64,000 nt of DNA from Shewanella sp. HN-41. Its GTDB lineage: Bacteria > Pseudomonadota > Gammaproteobacteria > Enterobacterales > Shewanellaceae. A model generated the notes under the pieces. The model was not told the origin of the DNA and did not search any database. It saw only the letters and a program-made list of their open reading frames with translations. The translations under genes and the position numbers were made by a program. Positions 1 to 9,885 of the stretch are shown in pieces. Every line of letters starts with the position of its first letter. Within the stretch, counting starts at the first letter, position 1. The stretch spans positions 122,189-186,188 of the forward strand of contig NZ_AFOZ01000043.1 of NCBI RefSeq assembly GCF_000217915.1, in the 5' to 3' direction.

Positions 1-30
1 GATTGCTAACCGTTAATGTTTAACAACATG

Positions 31-60
31 AACTGGCGCTAAGGCGTCAGTTTCTCTTTA
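31..60 (+). terminator. Hairpin upstream of acnD (attenuator or weak terminator)
   Basis: A 9-bp stem (one G-U pair) with a four-base loop at 31-52 is followed by a pyrimidine-rich TTTCTCTTT run. It lies just before acnD, where the prpC gene usually ends. It could reduce read-through into acnD/prpF or stabilise the upstream message. The T run is interrupted, so termination would be partial. Confidence 0.4.
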
Positions 61-70
61 AGATCCCCGA

Positions 71-2701
71 ATGGATCATGTGATGAGCACCGATGTTATG
101 AGCACTATCATAAATACCCAGTATCGCAAGCCCTTACCAGGCACTGCACTCGATTATTTCGATACCCGCGAGGCCGTTGAAGCCATTGCCCCCGGCGCCT
201 ATGCCAAGCTCCCTTACACCTCACGCGTGCTGGCGGAAAACTTAGTCCGTCGCTGTGAGCCAAGCGCATTAACCGACTCGCTAAAACAAATCATTGAATC
301 TAAACAGGAGCTGGACTTCCCTTGGTTTCCCGCCCGCGTGGTCTGCCACGATATTTTAGGGCAAACCGCCCTCGTTGACCTTGCGGGTCTGCGTGATGCG
401 ATTGCTGCTAAGGGTGGCGATCCGGCCAAAGTGAACCCTGTTGTGCCGACACAATTGATTGTGGATCATTCCCTCGCAGTGGAATATGGCGGCTACGATA
501 AAGACGCCTTTGCAAAAAACCGCGCCATCGAAGACAGACGCAACGAAGACAGGTTCCACTTTATTAATTGGACTCAAAAGGCCTTTAAAAACATCGATGT
601 TATCCCACAAGGGAACGGCATCATGCATCAAATTAACCTAGAACGTATGTCACCCGTGGTCCATGCCCGTGACGGCGTTGCCTTCCCTGATACCTTAGTC
701 GGTACCGACAGCCATACTCCACACGTAGATGCGCTGGGCGTTATCGCCATCGGTGTGGGTGGTCTTGAGGCAGAAAGTGTGATGTTAGGCCGCGCATCCT
801 ATATGCGTCTGCCGGACATTATCGGCGTCGAGCTGACTGGCAAGCCTCAACCTGGCATCACGGCGACTGACATAGTGTTAGCCTTGACCGAATTCCTGCG
901 TAAGGAAAAAGTGGTTTCCTCTTACCTTGAGTTCTTCGGCGAAGGCGCAGCGGCACTGACCCTAGGTGATCGCGCGACGATTTCGAACATGACGCCTGAA
1001 TTTGGCGCCACCGCAGCCATGTTCTATATCGATCAACAAACGCTAGATTATTTGACCCTCACGGGTCGCGAAGCCGAACAAGTCAAACTGGTAGAAACCT
1101 ATGCCAAGACAGCAGGTTTGTGGAGCGATGACTTAAAACAGGCCGAATATCCACGCACATTACACTTTGACCTCTCATCAGTGGTGCGCACCATTGCGGG
1201 CCCCTCTAATCCACATGCTCGCGTGCCTACCTCGGAACTCGCCGAGCGTGGAATTAGCGGAGTGGTCGAGAATGAGCCTGGTCTGATGCCTGATGGCGCC
1301 GTGATCATCGCCGCCATCACTAGCTGTACCAACACCAGTAACCCACGTAACGTGATTGCCGCGGGCCTGATTGCCCGTAACGCCAATGCGAAGGGCTTGA
1401 GTCGTAAACCTTGGGTCAAAACCTCACTCGCCCCTGGCTCCAAAGCGGTACAACTCTATTTAGAAGAAGCCAATCTGTTGCCCGAGCTTGAGCAACTTGG
1501 CTTTGGGATCGTCGGCTTTGCCTGCACCACCTGTAACGGCATGAGCGGCGCGCTGGATCCTGTGATCCAGCAGGAAGTGATCGACCGCGATTTATACGCC
1601 ACCGCAGTATTATCCGGTAACCGTAACTTCGATGGCCGAATCCATCCCTATGCAAAACAGGCGTTTCTAGCATCACCGCCATTAGTGGTCGCCTACGCGA
1701 TTGCGGGCACCATACGTTTCGATATCGAAAAGGATGTCCTGGGCTTAGATAAAGACGGTAACCCAATCAAACTCATTGATATTTGGCCATCGGATGAAGA
1801 AATCGATGCCGTAATTGCGAACAGCGTTAAGCCAGAGCAGTTCCGCAAAGTATATGAGCCCATGTTTGATTTAGTCGTCGATTACGGCGAAAAAATCAGC
1901 CCCCTATACGACTGGCGTCCACAGTCTACCTATATTCGTCGCCCCCCTTACTGGGAAGGCGCCTTAGCGGGCGAACGTACCCTCAAGGGCATGCGTCCAC
2001 TAGCGGTACTGGGTGACAACATCACCACCGACCATTTATCGCCTTCTAACGCGATTATGATGGACAGCGCCGCGGGTGAATATCTGCATAAAATGGGTTT
2101 GCCGGAGGAAGACTTTAACTCCTATGCCACCCACAGGGGCGATCACTTAACCGCCCAGCGCGCGACCTTTGCCAACCCTAAGCTGAAAAACGAAATGGCC
2201 ATTGTCGACGGTAAGGTGAAGCAAGGTTCGCTTGCCCGTATCGAGCCCGAAGGTCAAGTGACTCGCATGTGGGAAGCCATTGAAACCTATATGGATCGCA
2301 AGCAACCACTGATCATTATCGCTGGCGCCGACTATGGCCAAGGCTCATCACGCGATTGGGCTGCAAAAGGTGTACGTTTAGCGGGTGTAGAGGCCATCGT
2401 CGCCGAAGGCTTCGAGCGCATTCATCGCACCAACTTAGTGGGTATGGGCGTGTTGCCGCTGGAATTTAAGGCGGGTGAAAACCGTACAACCTATGGCATA
2501 GATGGCACGGAAGTGTTCGATGTGCTCGGTACGCCATCACCACGGGCGGATTTAACCGTCGTCATCACCCGTAAAAATGGTGAGCGCGTTGAAGTGCCCG
2601 TCACCTGTCGTCTCGATACGGCGGAAGAAGTCTCAATCTACGAGGCTGGCGGCGTGCTACAACGCTTCGCCCAGGACTTCCTCGAATCGAATCAGGCTTA
2701 A
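71..2701 (+). CDS. acnD: Fe/S-dependent 2-methylisocitrate dehydratase AcnD
   Basis: AcnD is a cytoplasmic aconitase-family enzyme. It dehydrates 2-methylcitrate in the 2-methylcitrate cycle, which converts propionyl-CoA to pyruvate and succinate. The 876-residue protein has the three [4Fe-4S] cluster cysteines in SCTNTSNP (Cys419) and ACTTCNG (Cys485, Cys488). The swivel domain is at the C-terminus, with GADYGQGSSRDWAAKG around residue 755. The directly following prpF distinguishes AcnD from AcnA, because AcnD needs PrpF to complete the pathway. The start is uncertain: in-frame ATGs occur at 71, 83 and 98, and none has a strong ribosome site. The family-like sequence starts around NTQYRKPLPGT, so one of the later starts is plausible. 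The upstream prpB and prpC genes lie outside the window. Confidence 0.95.
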   Translation: MDHVMSTDVMSTIINTQYRKPLPGTALDYFDTREAVEAIAPGAYAKLPYTSRVLAENLVRRCEPSALTDSLKQIIESKQELDFPWFPARVVCHDILGQTALVDLAGLRDAIAAKGGDPAKVNPVVPTQLIVDHSLAVEYGGYDKDAFAKNRAIEDRRNEDRFHFINWTQKAFKNIDVIPQGNGIMHQINLERMSPVVHARDGVAFPDTLVGTDSHTPHVDALGVIAIGVGGLEAESVMLGRASYMRLPDIIGVELTGKPQPGITATDIVLALTEFLRKEKVVSSYLEFFGEGAAALTLGDRATISNMTPEFGATAAMFYIDQQTLDYLTLTGREAEQVKLVETYAKTAGLWSDDLKQAEYPRTLHFDLSSVVRTIAGPSNPHARVPTSELAERGISGVVENEPGLMPDGAVIIAAITSCTNTSNPRNVIAAGLIARNANAKGLSRKPWVKTSLAPGSKAVQLYLEEANLLPELEQLGFGIVGFACTTCNGMSGALDPVIQQEVIDRDLYATAVLSGNRNFDGRIHPYAKQAFLASPPLVVAYAIAGTIRFDIEKDVLGLDKDGNPIKLIDIWPSDEEIDAVIANSVKPEQFRKVYEPMFDLVVDYGEKISPLYDWRPQSTYIRRPPYWEGALAGERTLKGMRPLAVLGDNITTDHLSPSNAIMMDSAAGEYLHKMGLPEEDFNSYATHRGDHLTAQRATFANPKLKNEMAIVDGKVKQGSLARIEPEGQVTRMWEAIETYMDRKQPLIIIAGADYGQGSSRDWAAKGVRLAGVEAIVAEGFERIHRTNLVGMGVLPLEFKAGENRTTYGIDGTEVFDVLGTPSPRADLTVVITRKNGERVEVPVTCRLDTAEEVSIYEAGGVLQRFAQDFLESNQA

Positions 2702-2816
2702 ATCGATGCTCGAGTCTTGTTTAAGAATCAAGGCTCGAACAATCGAATATCAGCTCAATATGAGTTAGTTAAACCGAGCTCCAGTAACTTCGCCATGATG
2801 TTGCTGGCGCTCATTT

Positions 2817-2849
2817 GGAGTCCATTGGGAGTCCTTTTGGAGTCAATGT
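2817..2849 (+). repeat. Three 11-bp tandem repeats carrying Shine-Dalgarno-like GGAG
   Basis: GGAGTC occurs at 2817, 2828 and 2839, exactly 11 bp apart, immediately upstream of the prpF ATG at 2850. Only the third copy is correctly spaced (7 nt) to act as the ribosome-binding site. The other two are probably duplicated remnants or standby sites. Confidence 0.6.
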
Positions 2850-4064
2850 ATGAATGCTTCAACAACCCTCGCGCCGCAAATTAAAATCGCCGCAACTTAC
2901 ATGCGCGGCGGCACCAGTAAGGGCGTGTTTTTCCGTCTACAGGATTTACCTCTGGCAGCCCAAGTACCAGGCCCTGCCCGCGATGCCTTATTACTGCGAG
3001 TCATTGGTAGCCCAGATCCCTACGGTAAACAGATCGATGGCATGGGCGGTGCCACCTCGAGCACCAGCAAGACAGTGATCCTCTCTAAGAGCACACGCTC
3101 GGATCACGATGTCGACTACCTGTTTGGCCAAGTCGCCATAGACAAACCCTTTGTCGATTGGAGTGGCAACTGTGGTAATTTAACCGCCGCCGTCGGCGCT
3201 TTCGCTATCAGCAATGGTTTAATTGATGCTGCACACATTCCACAGGATGGCATTTGCACAGTGCGAATTTGGCAGGCCAACATAGGCAAAACCATTATCG
3301 CCCATGTGCCCATCACCCAGGGTGAAGTACAGGAAACCGGCGATTTTGAGCTCGATGGTGTAACCTTTCCCGCCGCCGAAGTGCAAATCGAGTTTATGAA
3401 CCCGGCTGCGGACGAAGATGCCAATTCTAACGGTGGGAGTGGCAGCATGTTCCCCACGGGTAATCTTGTGGATGTACTTGAAGTGCCGGGCATTGGCAGC
3501 TTTAACGCCACTATGATCAACGCTGGCATACCCACCATTTTCATCAATGCCGAAGACTTAGGTTATACGGGCACTGAACTGCAGGATGATATCAACGGCG
3601 ACAGCGCCGCGCTGGCTAAGTTTGAAACCATTCGAGCCTATGGTGCTGTGCGTATGGGGTTGATTGCACATATAGATGAAGCCGCATCACGCCAGCACAC
3701 TCCCAAAGTAGCCTTTGTTGCTAAACCTAAGAGCTATGTGTCATCTAGCGGCAAAACCGTCAATGCTGAGGACATAGATCTGCTGGTACGCGCCCTCTCC
3801 ATGGGTAAATTGCACCACGCTATGATGGGTACAGCGGCGGTAGCCATTGGTACAGCGGCGGCAATTCCCGGCACCCTAGTCAATCTCGCCGCAGGTGGCG
3901 GTCAAAAAAGTGCGGTGCGCTTCGGCCATCCCTCAGGCACCTTACGGGTTGGTGCGCAGGCGTCACTCGTTGATGGCGAATGGACAGTGGTCAAGGCCAT
4001 TATGAGCCGCAGCGCCCGCGTGCTGATGGAAGGTTTTGTACGAGTACCGAGTGATAGTTTCTAA
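2850..4064 (+). CDS. prpF: 2-methylaconitate isomerase PrpF
   Basis: PrpF is a PrpF-family isomerase (two diaminopimelate-epimerase-like lobes). It converts the AcnD product to cis-2-methylaconitate so that ordinary aconitase can hydrate it to 2-methylisocitrate. The 404-residue protein starts with the family motif MRGGTSKGVFF (around residue 18) and has GNCGNL near residue 106, the catalytic-cysteine region of the first lobe. The start ATG at 2850 has GGAG seven bases upstream. It lies 148 bp after acnD in the same direction, as in other AcnD-type prp operons. Confidence 0.95.
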   Translation: MNASTTLAPQIKIAATYMRGGTSKGVFFRLQDLPLAAQVPGPARDALLLRVIGSPDPYGKQIDGMGGATSSTSKTVILSKSTRSDHDVDYLFGQVAIDKPFVDWSGNCGNLTAAVGAFAISNGLIDAAHIPQDGICTVRIWQANIGKTIIAHVPITQGEVQETGDFELDGVTFPAAEVQIEFMNPAADEDANSNGGSGSMFPTGNLVDVLEVPGIGSFNATMINAGIPTIFINAEDLGYTGTELQDDINGDSAALAKFETIRAYGAVRMGLIAHIDEAASRQHTPKVAFVAKPKSYVSSSGKTVNAEDIDLLVRALSMGKLHHAMMGTAAVAIGTAAAIPGTLVNLAAGGGQKSAVRFGHPSGTLRVGAQASLVDGEWTVVKAIMSRSARVLMEGFVRVPSDSF

Positions 4065-4119
4065 TCGTTTATCTGGTTCTGGATTCAATCGCTAAAGGCG
4101 TACAAGGAAGAGGATTCAA

Positions 4120-4983
4120 ATGAAAAAAACAACGGCATTACGACAAATGCTCAGTGGTAGCGATATTCACGTCGCCCCCGGTGTTTACGATGGCATGACG
4201 GCACGTTTAGCCGAACAAACAGGGTTTAATCTGATTTATGCCAGTGGCGGTGCGATTGCAAGGAGTTGTGGTTTTCCCGATATAGGCATGCTGAGCTTTA
4301 GCGAAGTGTTACATCGACTAGAGCAAATGGTCGAAGTGACCCAAGTACCCATCATAGCGGATGCGGATACTGGGTTTGGTAATGCCATCAATGTCAGTCG
4401 CACCGTTAAAGCTTTTGAGCGAGCGGGTGTCGCAGCATTGCACTTGGAAGATCAAACCTTTCCCAAGCGTTGTGGCCATCTCAATGATAAATCTTTAGTT
4501 AGTACCAAGGAAATGGTGCACAAGATCCGTGTAGCCAAGGATAGCCAAACTGACCCAGATTTCATCTTAATTGCCCGCACAGATGCAATCGCGGTTGAAG
4601 GATTTGAAGCCGCGATAGAACGCTCACATGCATATTTAGCAGCAGGGGCCGATGTAATTTTTGTAGAAGCTCCCGAAACCGTTGAGCAAATTGAATTAAT
4701 TGCTCAACATATTAAGCAGCCTAAACTCATCAATATGTTCCACAGTGGTAAAACACCGTTAGTATCGAAGAGCAGACTGCAAGAGTTAGGATACAAGTTC
4801 ATTATTATTCCCTCTGACTTACAACGAGCGACTATCCATGCTTGCCAGAACACCTTGGACACCATTTTAGAATACGGTGACAGTAGTAGCATTGCTGAAC
4901 AAATGGTGTCGTTCTCAGAGCGTGAACAAATCATAAATACACAGGCGTATCTCGATCTGGATCTCGGTTATATGAATGATTGA
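4120..4983 (+). CDS. Isocitrate lyase/PEP mutase superfamily protein, methylisocitrate-lyase-like
   Basis: This 287-residue TIM-barrel enzyme belongs to the isocitrate lyase/phosphoenolpyruvate mutase superfamily. Metal-binding Asp residues are in DADTGFG (residues 81-87), and the family signature KRCGH is at residues 116-120. The catalytic cysteine of true lyases is therefore present. It starts at an ATG with a good AGGA site five bases upstream, 55 bp after prpF, and is followed by a strong terminator, so it is probably the last gene of the propionate operon. Candidate activities are methylisocitrate lyase (a second PrpB), 2,3-dimethylmalate lyase or oxaloacetate decarboxylase. Length and context favour a C-C lyase on a methyl-branched acid, but the sequence alone does not settle the substrate. 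Confidence 0.8.
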   Translation: MKKTTALRQMLSGSDIHVAPGVYDGMTARLAEQTGFNLIYASGGAIARSCGFPDIGMLSFSEVLHRLEQMVEVTQVPIIADADTGFGNAINVSRTVKAFERAGVAALHLEDQTFPKRCGHLNDKSLVSTKEMVHKIRVAKDSQTDPDFILIARTDAIAVEGFEAAIERSHAYLAAGADVIFVEAPETVEQIELIAQHIKQPKLINMFHSGKTPLVSKSRLQELGYKFIIIPSDLQRATIHACQNTLDTILEYGDSSSIAEQMVSFSEREQIINTQAYLDLDLGYMND

Positions 4984-5016
4984 GATCCATCCGCTATAGC
5001 CTTAAATAGTTCAACC

Positions 5017-5056
5017 AAAGACCTTGCTTCTCCCCCTTCCGGCAAGGTCTTTTTTA
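5017..5056 (+). terminator. Rho-independent terminator of the propionate operon
   Basis: A 9-bp stem (AGACCTTGC with GCAAGGTCT) encloses a pyrimidine-rich loop and is followed by an uninterrupted T run. It starts 34 bp after the stop of the lyase-like gene. Confidence 0.9.
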
Positions 5057-5299
5057 TTTATATCTCCCACAAAAGAATGACTAATTGTATATTGGCATAC
5101 TGTAAAAAATGCTAAGCTTCTTAGGCCGTAATAAAAAATAATAAACATACTAATACCCTGTGAATACGCCAATGTTGCGATGATCTGTCTTTGTTTTTAC
5201 CAAATGGGTGTGTTTTCTCGGTTATACGCTAATCCCCAATAAACCAAGGTGAACAACACCCACACTATGGGATAAAAGGGTTATTTAATAGGGGTAAAT
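5057..5299. other. Intergenic region before the propeller/GGDEF/EAL gene
   Basis: With the preceding terminator this makes a gene-free gap of 316 bp. It is AT-rich in its first half. I see no convincing sigma-70 pair, small ORF or RNA structure. A GGGG ribosome-site-like run lies seven bases before the TTG start at 5300. Confidence 0.5.
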
Positions 5300-8200
5300 T
5301 TGAGTCTACAAATCCATCGACTAGTGCTGATCGCTCTTTGCGTCCTGAGTTTATTTAGCTTTCCATTCAAAGGGGTCACCCAACCTTTAAGTGCAGCTAA
5401 CACTCAACTGAAGTTTGAACATATCCGCAGCGAGAACGGGCTCAATCAAAACACTATCACGAGTCTATTTATGGACAGTGCTGGTATGCTTTGGATTGGC
5501 ACTCAAGATGGCCTGCATGGCTACAATGGCCATAACTTTAACCTGTTCATCCACTCCCCTAATGATCCTACTAGCATTTCTGAAAGTTATATTTCAGATA
5601 TCATCCAAGATACTGATGGCTACATCTGGGTGGGCACCTTTAACCAAGGGGTAAATCGACTCGATCTCAAGACTGGCTCCTTTGAGCGTTTTGGGCTGGA
5701 GCAAGGACTAACAGATCTTAGGGTGACTAGACTCAATATCGTTGGCAATACCCTCTGGATTGGCACTCAAGGTGGGCTATTTTCCCTATCAACAAAAACG
5801 CAGCGGATCAGCCAAGTCGACTTAGGTAACAGTGTCGAGCCCTATATCACCAGTCTCGCCAATGTTGAAAATACCTATTTGCTCACGGGAACAAAGAATA
5901 GCGGTACCTTTGCGGTAAGCAGTAATACCATTACCCGTCTCAATGTGCCACAAAACCTGACTGCCCATCAGATTAAAGCTAATTCGACACGGTCCATCAC
6001 CTTGGCACTCGGTAATCAACTATGGCACTACGATCTCATCAGCCAACAGGGTGAAGTGCTATGGCAAACCGAAAATAACATTGCTTATATTAAAGATTTT
6101 ATCCAAACACCCCTAGGACGCTTTTGGGCAGTAGGCCCAGAGACAGGCCTCATCCAACTGGATAGAGAGGGAGGACAACTAGCGGCAACCTATCATAAAT
6201 ACGATACGAAACGCTCAGACAGTATCAGTGAAAACAATATATTAAGTTTGTTACAGGATCCCTTCGGTAATCTATGGCTCGGCGCCAGCTACTCAGGGCT
6301 CAATAAGATCAACACTCGCCGCCAGTATTTTCAGCATCTATTTGAATATACTACCGAACTACCTCAACAGAGTAATAACATACGCGCCCTATTTCGCAGC
6401 CAGGATGGTGCACTCTGGATAGGCACTGACGGTGCAGGCCTTAAGCGGCTACCACTCAATAGCCATCAGTACGAGTATTATTCGTCTCATTTTGCTAAGG
6501 CGCTCGGGGTCGAGCTACCTCATTTAAATTTAATACTGCGAGATATTGTCCAGGATAAGCAGGGGAGCATTTGGTTTGCCAGCAACTATGGTTTAGGAAA
6601 GTTAACCTCCAATGGTAAGTTCACTCTGCTTAACGTCAGCAACAGTCGGGATCAAAACTCAGAAGCAAACTATATCCGCAGCTTAGAAATGGACAACCAA
6701 GACAGACTTTGGATTGCCACTTCCCATGCACTCTATCGCAAAACCATAGATAAAGATGAGTTTATCTCTGTACCGCTCACCGATATTGAGGGCTTTTATC
6801 CCGCACAAAATCTGTTATTTACCCTCAGAGCAGACAAAAACATCCTGTGGATAGGTTCACTCAACGGGTTAGTTAAGCTCGATATGCAAACGGAATTGGG
6901 TCAAGCTTTTACACATCAACCCGATGACAAAAACAGCATTATCAATAACCGCATACGGGATATTTTGGTCACCGCCAATGGTGATATTTGGTTTGCGACC
7001 CATGGCGGGATCAGCAAGCTCTCGGCTAATGCAGCCAATGCGGATTTTAGCCACTACACCCGTAAGCAGGGCCTACCCAGCGATACTATCTACGCCCTGC
7101 TCGAAGATGAAAAACATGATATTTGGTTTAGCAGTAATGCTGGGGTTGGCAAGCTGAACCCTATCACTAACAAGATCATTAATTTCAATGAGCAAGAAGG
7201 CCTACAGGCATTGGAGTTTAATGGTGGTGTTAAACTTAAGGACCCTGATGGCGACCTCTGGTTTGGTGGCATCCATGGCATAAACCGCTTTAATCCCAGT
7301 GTCATTCCCGATGAACGGGGTGAGGCAAGAGTCGCTTTAACCGCTTATAAGATTGCAGGTAAAAACCACACTATCTTAGATCTCAGTCGCCCCCCGCAAA
7401 TAGAGATGCACTACGATGATCAACTGGTGAGTTTTGAAGTGACGTCATTGGACTTTAGTTATACGGGTAAAAACCGTTTTAGCTATTTCCTAGAAGGCTT
7501 TGATACTCAATGGCACGACTTACCCTCGGGCAATGAAATCACCTTTACCAATATAACCCCAGGGAATTACGTCTTACATGTCCGCCATTCACTGCAATAT
7601 AACAGTGGGGGCACTTATGCTCTACTCGTCGATCTAAAAGTACAGGCTCCTTTCTATCGCACTCAACTTGCCTATGCCCTTTACTATCTTATCGCTGTTG
7701 TCTTATTGGTGTGGAGCATTCTCTGGCGCAAGCGAAAACGCCAACGGCAACGGGAGTTTGAAACCAGTATCCGTGCTTCGGAGGAACGTCTCAAACTCGC
7801 CCTATGGGCATCTGGGGATGGCATGTGGGACTGGAATATCAAAGAAAACCGAGTCTACCGAACGAACATGGATACCTCTATTCCCCAGTGGAGCAGCCAT
7901 CATCTGTTACATGAAAGCATCCATCCTGAGGATAGAGAAAAGTTTAAACATGAATTAGCCGAACATCTTCAAGGCCGCACTCCCTTTTTTGAAGTGGAGT
8001 ATCGCATTGAACGCTCGCCCAGCAATTGGGTTTGGATCTTAGAACGCGGCAAAGTCGTAGAAAGTGACAGTAATCATCAAGCCATACGCATGACGGGCAC
8101 AAGCCGCAATATCACTTCCCGTAAACTGATTGAGAATGAGCTAATACTCTCCTCTCAAGTGCTCAACAGCATGAACGAGGCAGTGGTCGTGGCCAGTTTA

Positions 8201-9820
8201 GATTATCGGATCCGCTCGGTGAACCCGGCATTTTGTGCCATTACGGGTTATACAGAGCGACAAATTTGCGATAAATATCTTGTGCATTTAGCCTATAGCA
8301 GGCAACAGAGAGGCCTATTTAGCAGCATAGAACAACAACTATTACGCCATAAACATTGGGCCGGAGAGATTTGGATCCGCAATAAGGGGCGCAAGGCACT
8401 GTTAGTCTGGCTTGAGATCAACCAAGTCATAGATATCAAAGGTGAAACTAGCCATTTTGTTGCGGTATTTACCGATATTACCGAGCGTAAAAAAGCCGAA
8501 GAAGATCTGCGTTTCCTCGCCAGCTTCGATACTTTAACTGGCCTGCCTAACCGTACTCTTTTCCAAGATCGACTCAACCATGCCATTTCCCAGGCCCATA
8601 GGTCGAATAATATTGTTGCACTACTGTTTTTAGATCTCGACCGATTCAAACATATCAATGATTCCATGGGCCACCATATAGGCGATCTGTTGCTCAAAGC
8701 AGTTGCAAGACGGCTGCAAAATGCCGTGCGAGAAGGTGATACTGTTGCGCGCTTAGGTGGTGATGAATTTACCATTATTTTAGAAGGTGTAGCCAAAACT
8801 AAAGCGGCAACACTGATATCAGAGAAAGTACTGCGGGCCTTTCAGATACCCTTTTTATTAGACGATAAATCCCTGACCATCTCAACGTCGATAGGAATTA
8901 GTCTCTATCCCAACGACGCGGACAATGCGGACTCATTAATTAAGTTTGCCGACACCGCCATGTATCATGCTAAGTCCTTAGGTAGAAATAATTTTCAGTT
9001 TTATACCCATGAACTAAACGAGATGGCGACCCGCCATGTACAGCTCGAAGCTGGGTTAAAACAAGCCATTGCACGCAACGAGTTGAGCCTAGTTTACCAA
9101 CCTAAATTCTCCCTACGCGATGGTTCGCTCACGGGCTTAGAAGCCTTGCTACGCTGGCACCATTCAGAGCTCGGCCCTATTTCTCCGGTAGAATTCATTC
9201 CACTGGCAGAGGAGACGGGCATCATTAATCAAATAGGTCTCTGGGTGATTAACCACGCCTGCCAACAATTAGCTCAATGGAATGAATTGGGCTTTAAAGA
9301 CTTCAGCATGGCTATTAACCTATCAGCCCGCCAACTCAAAGCGGATATTATTTCGACGATTGAAGTTGCCCTTGCGGTGTCGGGACTGCCCGCAAAATCA
9401 CTCGAACTCGAGCTGACAGAATCGATGATCATGGGTAACCCGCAGGAATCTGTGACTATCCTAGCTAAGCTCAAAGCCCTAGGATTAACCATTGCCGTAG
9501 ACGATTTTGGCACAGGTTATTCAAGCCTGAGTTACCTTAAACGTTTCCCCATCGATACCCTAAAAATTGATAGGGAGTTTGTCAGAGACATCACCAATGA
9601 TCCCGATGATGCGGCCATTACTAGCGCCATTATCGCCTTGGCACACAGTCTCGAACTCAATGTGGTTGCAGAAGGGGTGGAAACCCAAGAGCAGCTCAAT
9701 TTCTTAGCCCTACAGGGTTGCGATCAGGTTCAAGGCTTCTTACTCAGCAAACCCCTTAGCGCAAAAGATTGCCTCATACTGCTCGGCAGTCAATCTAAGC
9801 CACTGTCGCAACCATCCTAA
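5300..9820 (+). CDS. Two-component-propeller/Y_Y_Y/PAS/GGDEF/EAL signalling protein
   Basis: This 1506-residue inner-membrane sensor turns over cyclic di-GMP. After an N-terminal signal sequence come many periplasmic propeller repeats (recurring LWIGT and IWFA strands, about residues 40-660). A Y_Y_Y Ig-like domain follows (about 680-775), then one transmembrane helix (about 789-809). In the cytoplasm are two PAS domains (about 825-1075), a GGDEF domain with intact GGDEF near residue 1153, and an EAL domain starting near 1280. The allosteric I-site RxxD lies five residues before GGDEF. The EAL domain keeps EALLRW, NLSARQ, ELTES, DDFGTG and VAEGVET, so both synthase and phosphodiesterase activity look possible. 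It starts with TTG after GGGG. The ligand is unknown, and its position directly after the propionate operon may be coincidental. Confidence 0.93.
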   Translation: MSLQIHRLVLIALCVLSLFSFPFKGVTQPLSAANTQLKFEHIRSENGLNQNTITSLFMDSAGMLWIGTQDGLHGYNGHNFNLFIHSPNDPTSISESYISDIIQDTDGYIWVGTFNQGVNRLDLKTGSFERFGLEQGLTDLRVTRLNIVGNTLWIGTQGGLFSLSTKTQRISQVDLGNSVEPYITSLANVENTYLLTGTKNSGTFAVSSNTITRLNVPQNLTAHQIKANSTRSITLALGNQLWHYDLISQQGEVLWQTENNIAYIKDFIQTPLGRFWAVGPETGLIQLDREGGQLAATYHKYDTKRSDSISENNILSLLQDPFGNLWLGASYSGLNKINTRRQYFQHLFEYTTELPQQSNNIRALFRSQDGALWIGTDGAGLKRLPLNSHQYEYYSSHFAKALGVELPHLNLILRDIVQDKQGSIWFASNYGLGKLTSNGKFTLLNVSNSRDQNSEANYIRSLEMDNQDRLWIATSHALYRKTIDKDEFISVPLTDIEGFYPAQNLLFTLRADKNILWIGSLNGLVKLDMQTELGQAFTHQPDDKNSIINNRIRDILVTANGDIWFATHGGISKLSANAANADFSHYTRKQGLPSDTIYALLEDEKHDIWFSSNAGVGKLNPITNKIINFNEQEGLQALEFNGGVKLKDPDGDLWFGGIHGINRFNPSVIPDERGEARVALTAYKIAGKNHTILDLSRPPQIEMHYDDQLVSFEVTSLDFSYTGKNRFSYFLEGFDTQWHDLPSGNEITFTNITPGNYVLHVRHSLQYNSGGTYALLVDLKVQAPFYRTQLAYALYYLIAVVLLVWSILWRKRKRQRQREFETSIRASEERLKLALWASGDGMWDWNIKENRVYRTNMDTSIPQWSSHHLLHESIHPEDREKFKHELAEHLQGRTPFFEVEYRIERSPSNWVWILERGKVVESDSNHQAIRMTGTSRNITSRKLIENELILSSQVLNSMNEAVVVASLDYRIRSVNPAFCAITGYTERQICDKYLVHLAYSRQQRGLFSSIEQQLLRHKHWAGEIWIRNKGRKALLVWLEINQVIDIKGETSHFVAVFTDITERKKAEEDLRFLASFDTLTGLPNRTLFQDRLNHAISQAHRSNNIVALLFLDLDRFKHINDSMGHHIGDLLLKAVARRLQNAVREGDTVARLGGDEFTIILEGVAKTKAATLISEKVLRAFQIPFLLDDKSLTISTSIGISLYPNDADNADSLIKFADTAMYHAKSLGRNNFQFYTHELNEMATRHVQLEAGLKQAIARNELSLVYQPKFSLRDGSLTGLEALLRWHHSELGPISPVEFIPLAEETGIINQIGLWVINHACQQLAQWNELGFKDFSMAINLSARQLKADIISTIEVALAVSGLPAKSLELELTESMIMGNPQESVTILAKLKALGLTIAVDDFGTGYSSLSYLKRFPIDTLKIDREFVRDITNDPDDAAITSAIIALAHSLELNVVAEGVETQEQLNFLALQGCDQVQGFLLSKPLSAKDCLILLGSQSKPLSQPS

Positions 9821-9837
9821 AGGGCAAACAGTGGACA

Positions 9838-9862
9838 TAAAAAAGACTCCCTAGGGAGTCTT
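9838..9862 (-). terminator. Rho-independent terminator of ilvE
   Basis: An 18-base perfect palindrome (AGACTCCC with GGGAGTCT) is flanked on the minus-strand exit side by a T6 run. It lies 24 bp beyond the ilvE stop. On the plus strand it could also slow transcription leaving the upstream signalling gene, but it lacks a T tract there. Confidence 0.85.
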
Positions 9863-9885
9863 CCGGTTGCATTTTTCATGTGTGC

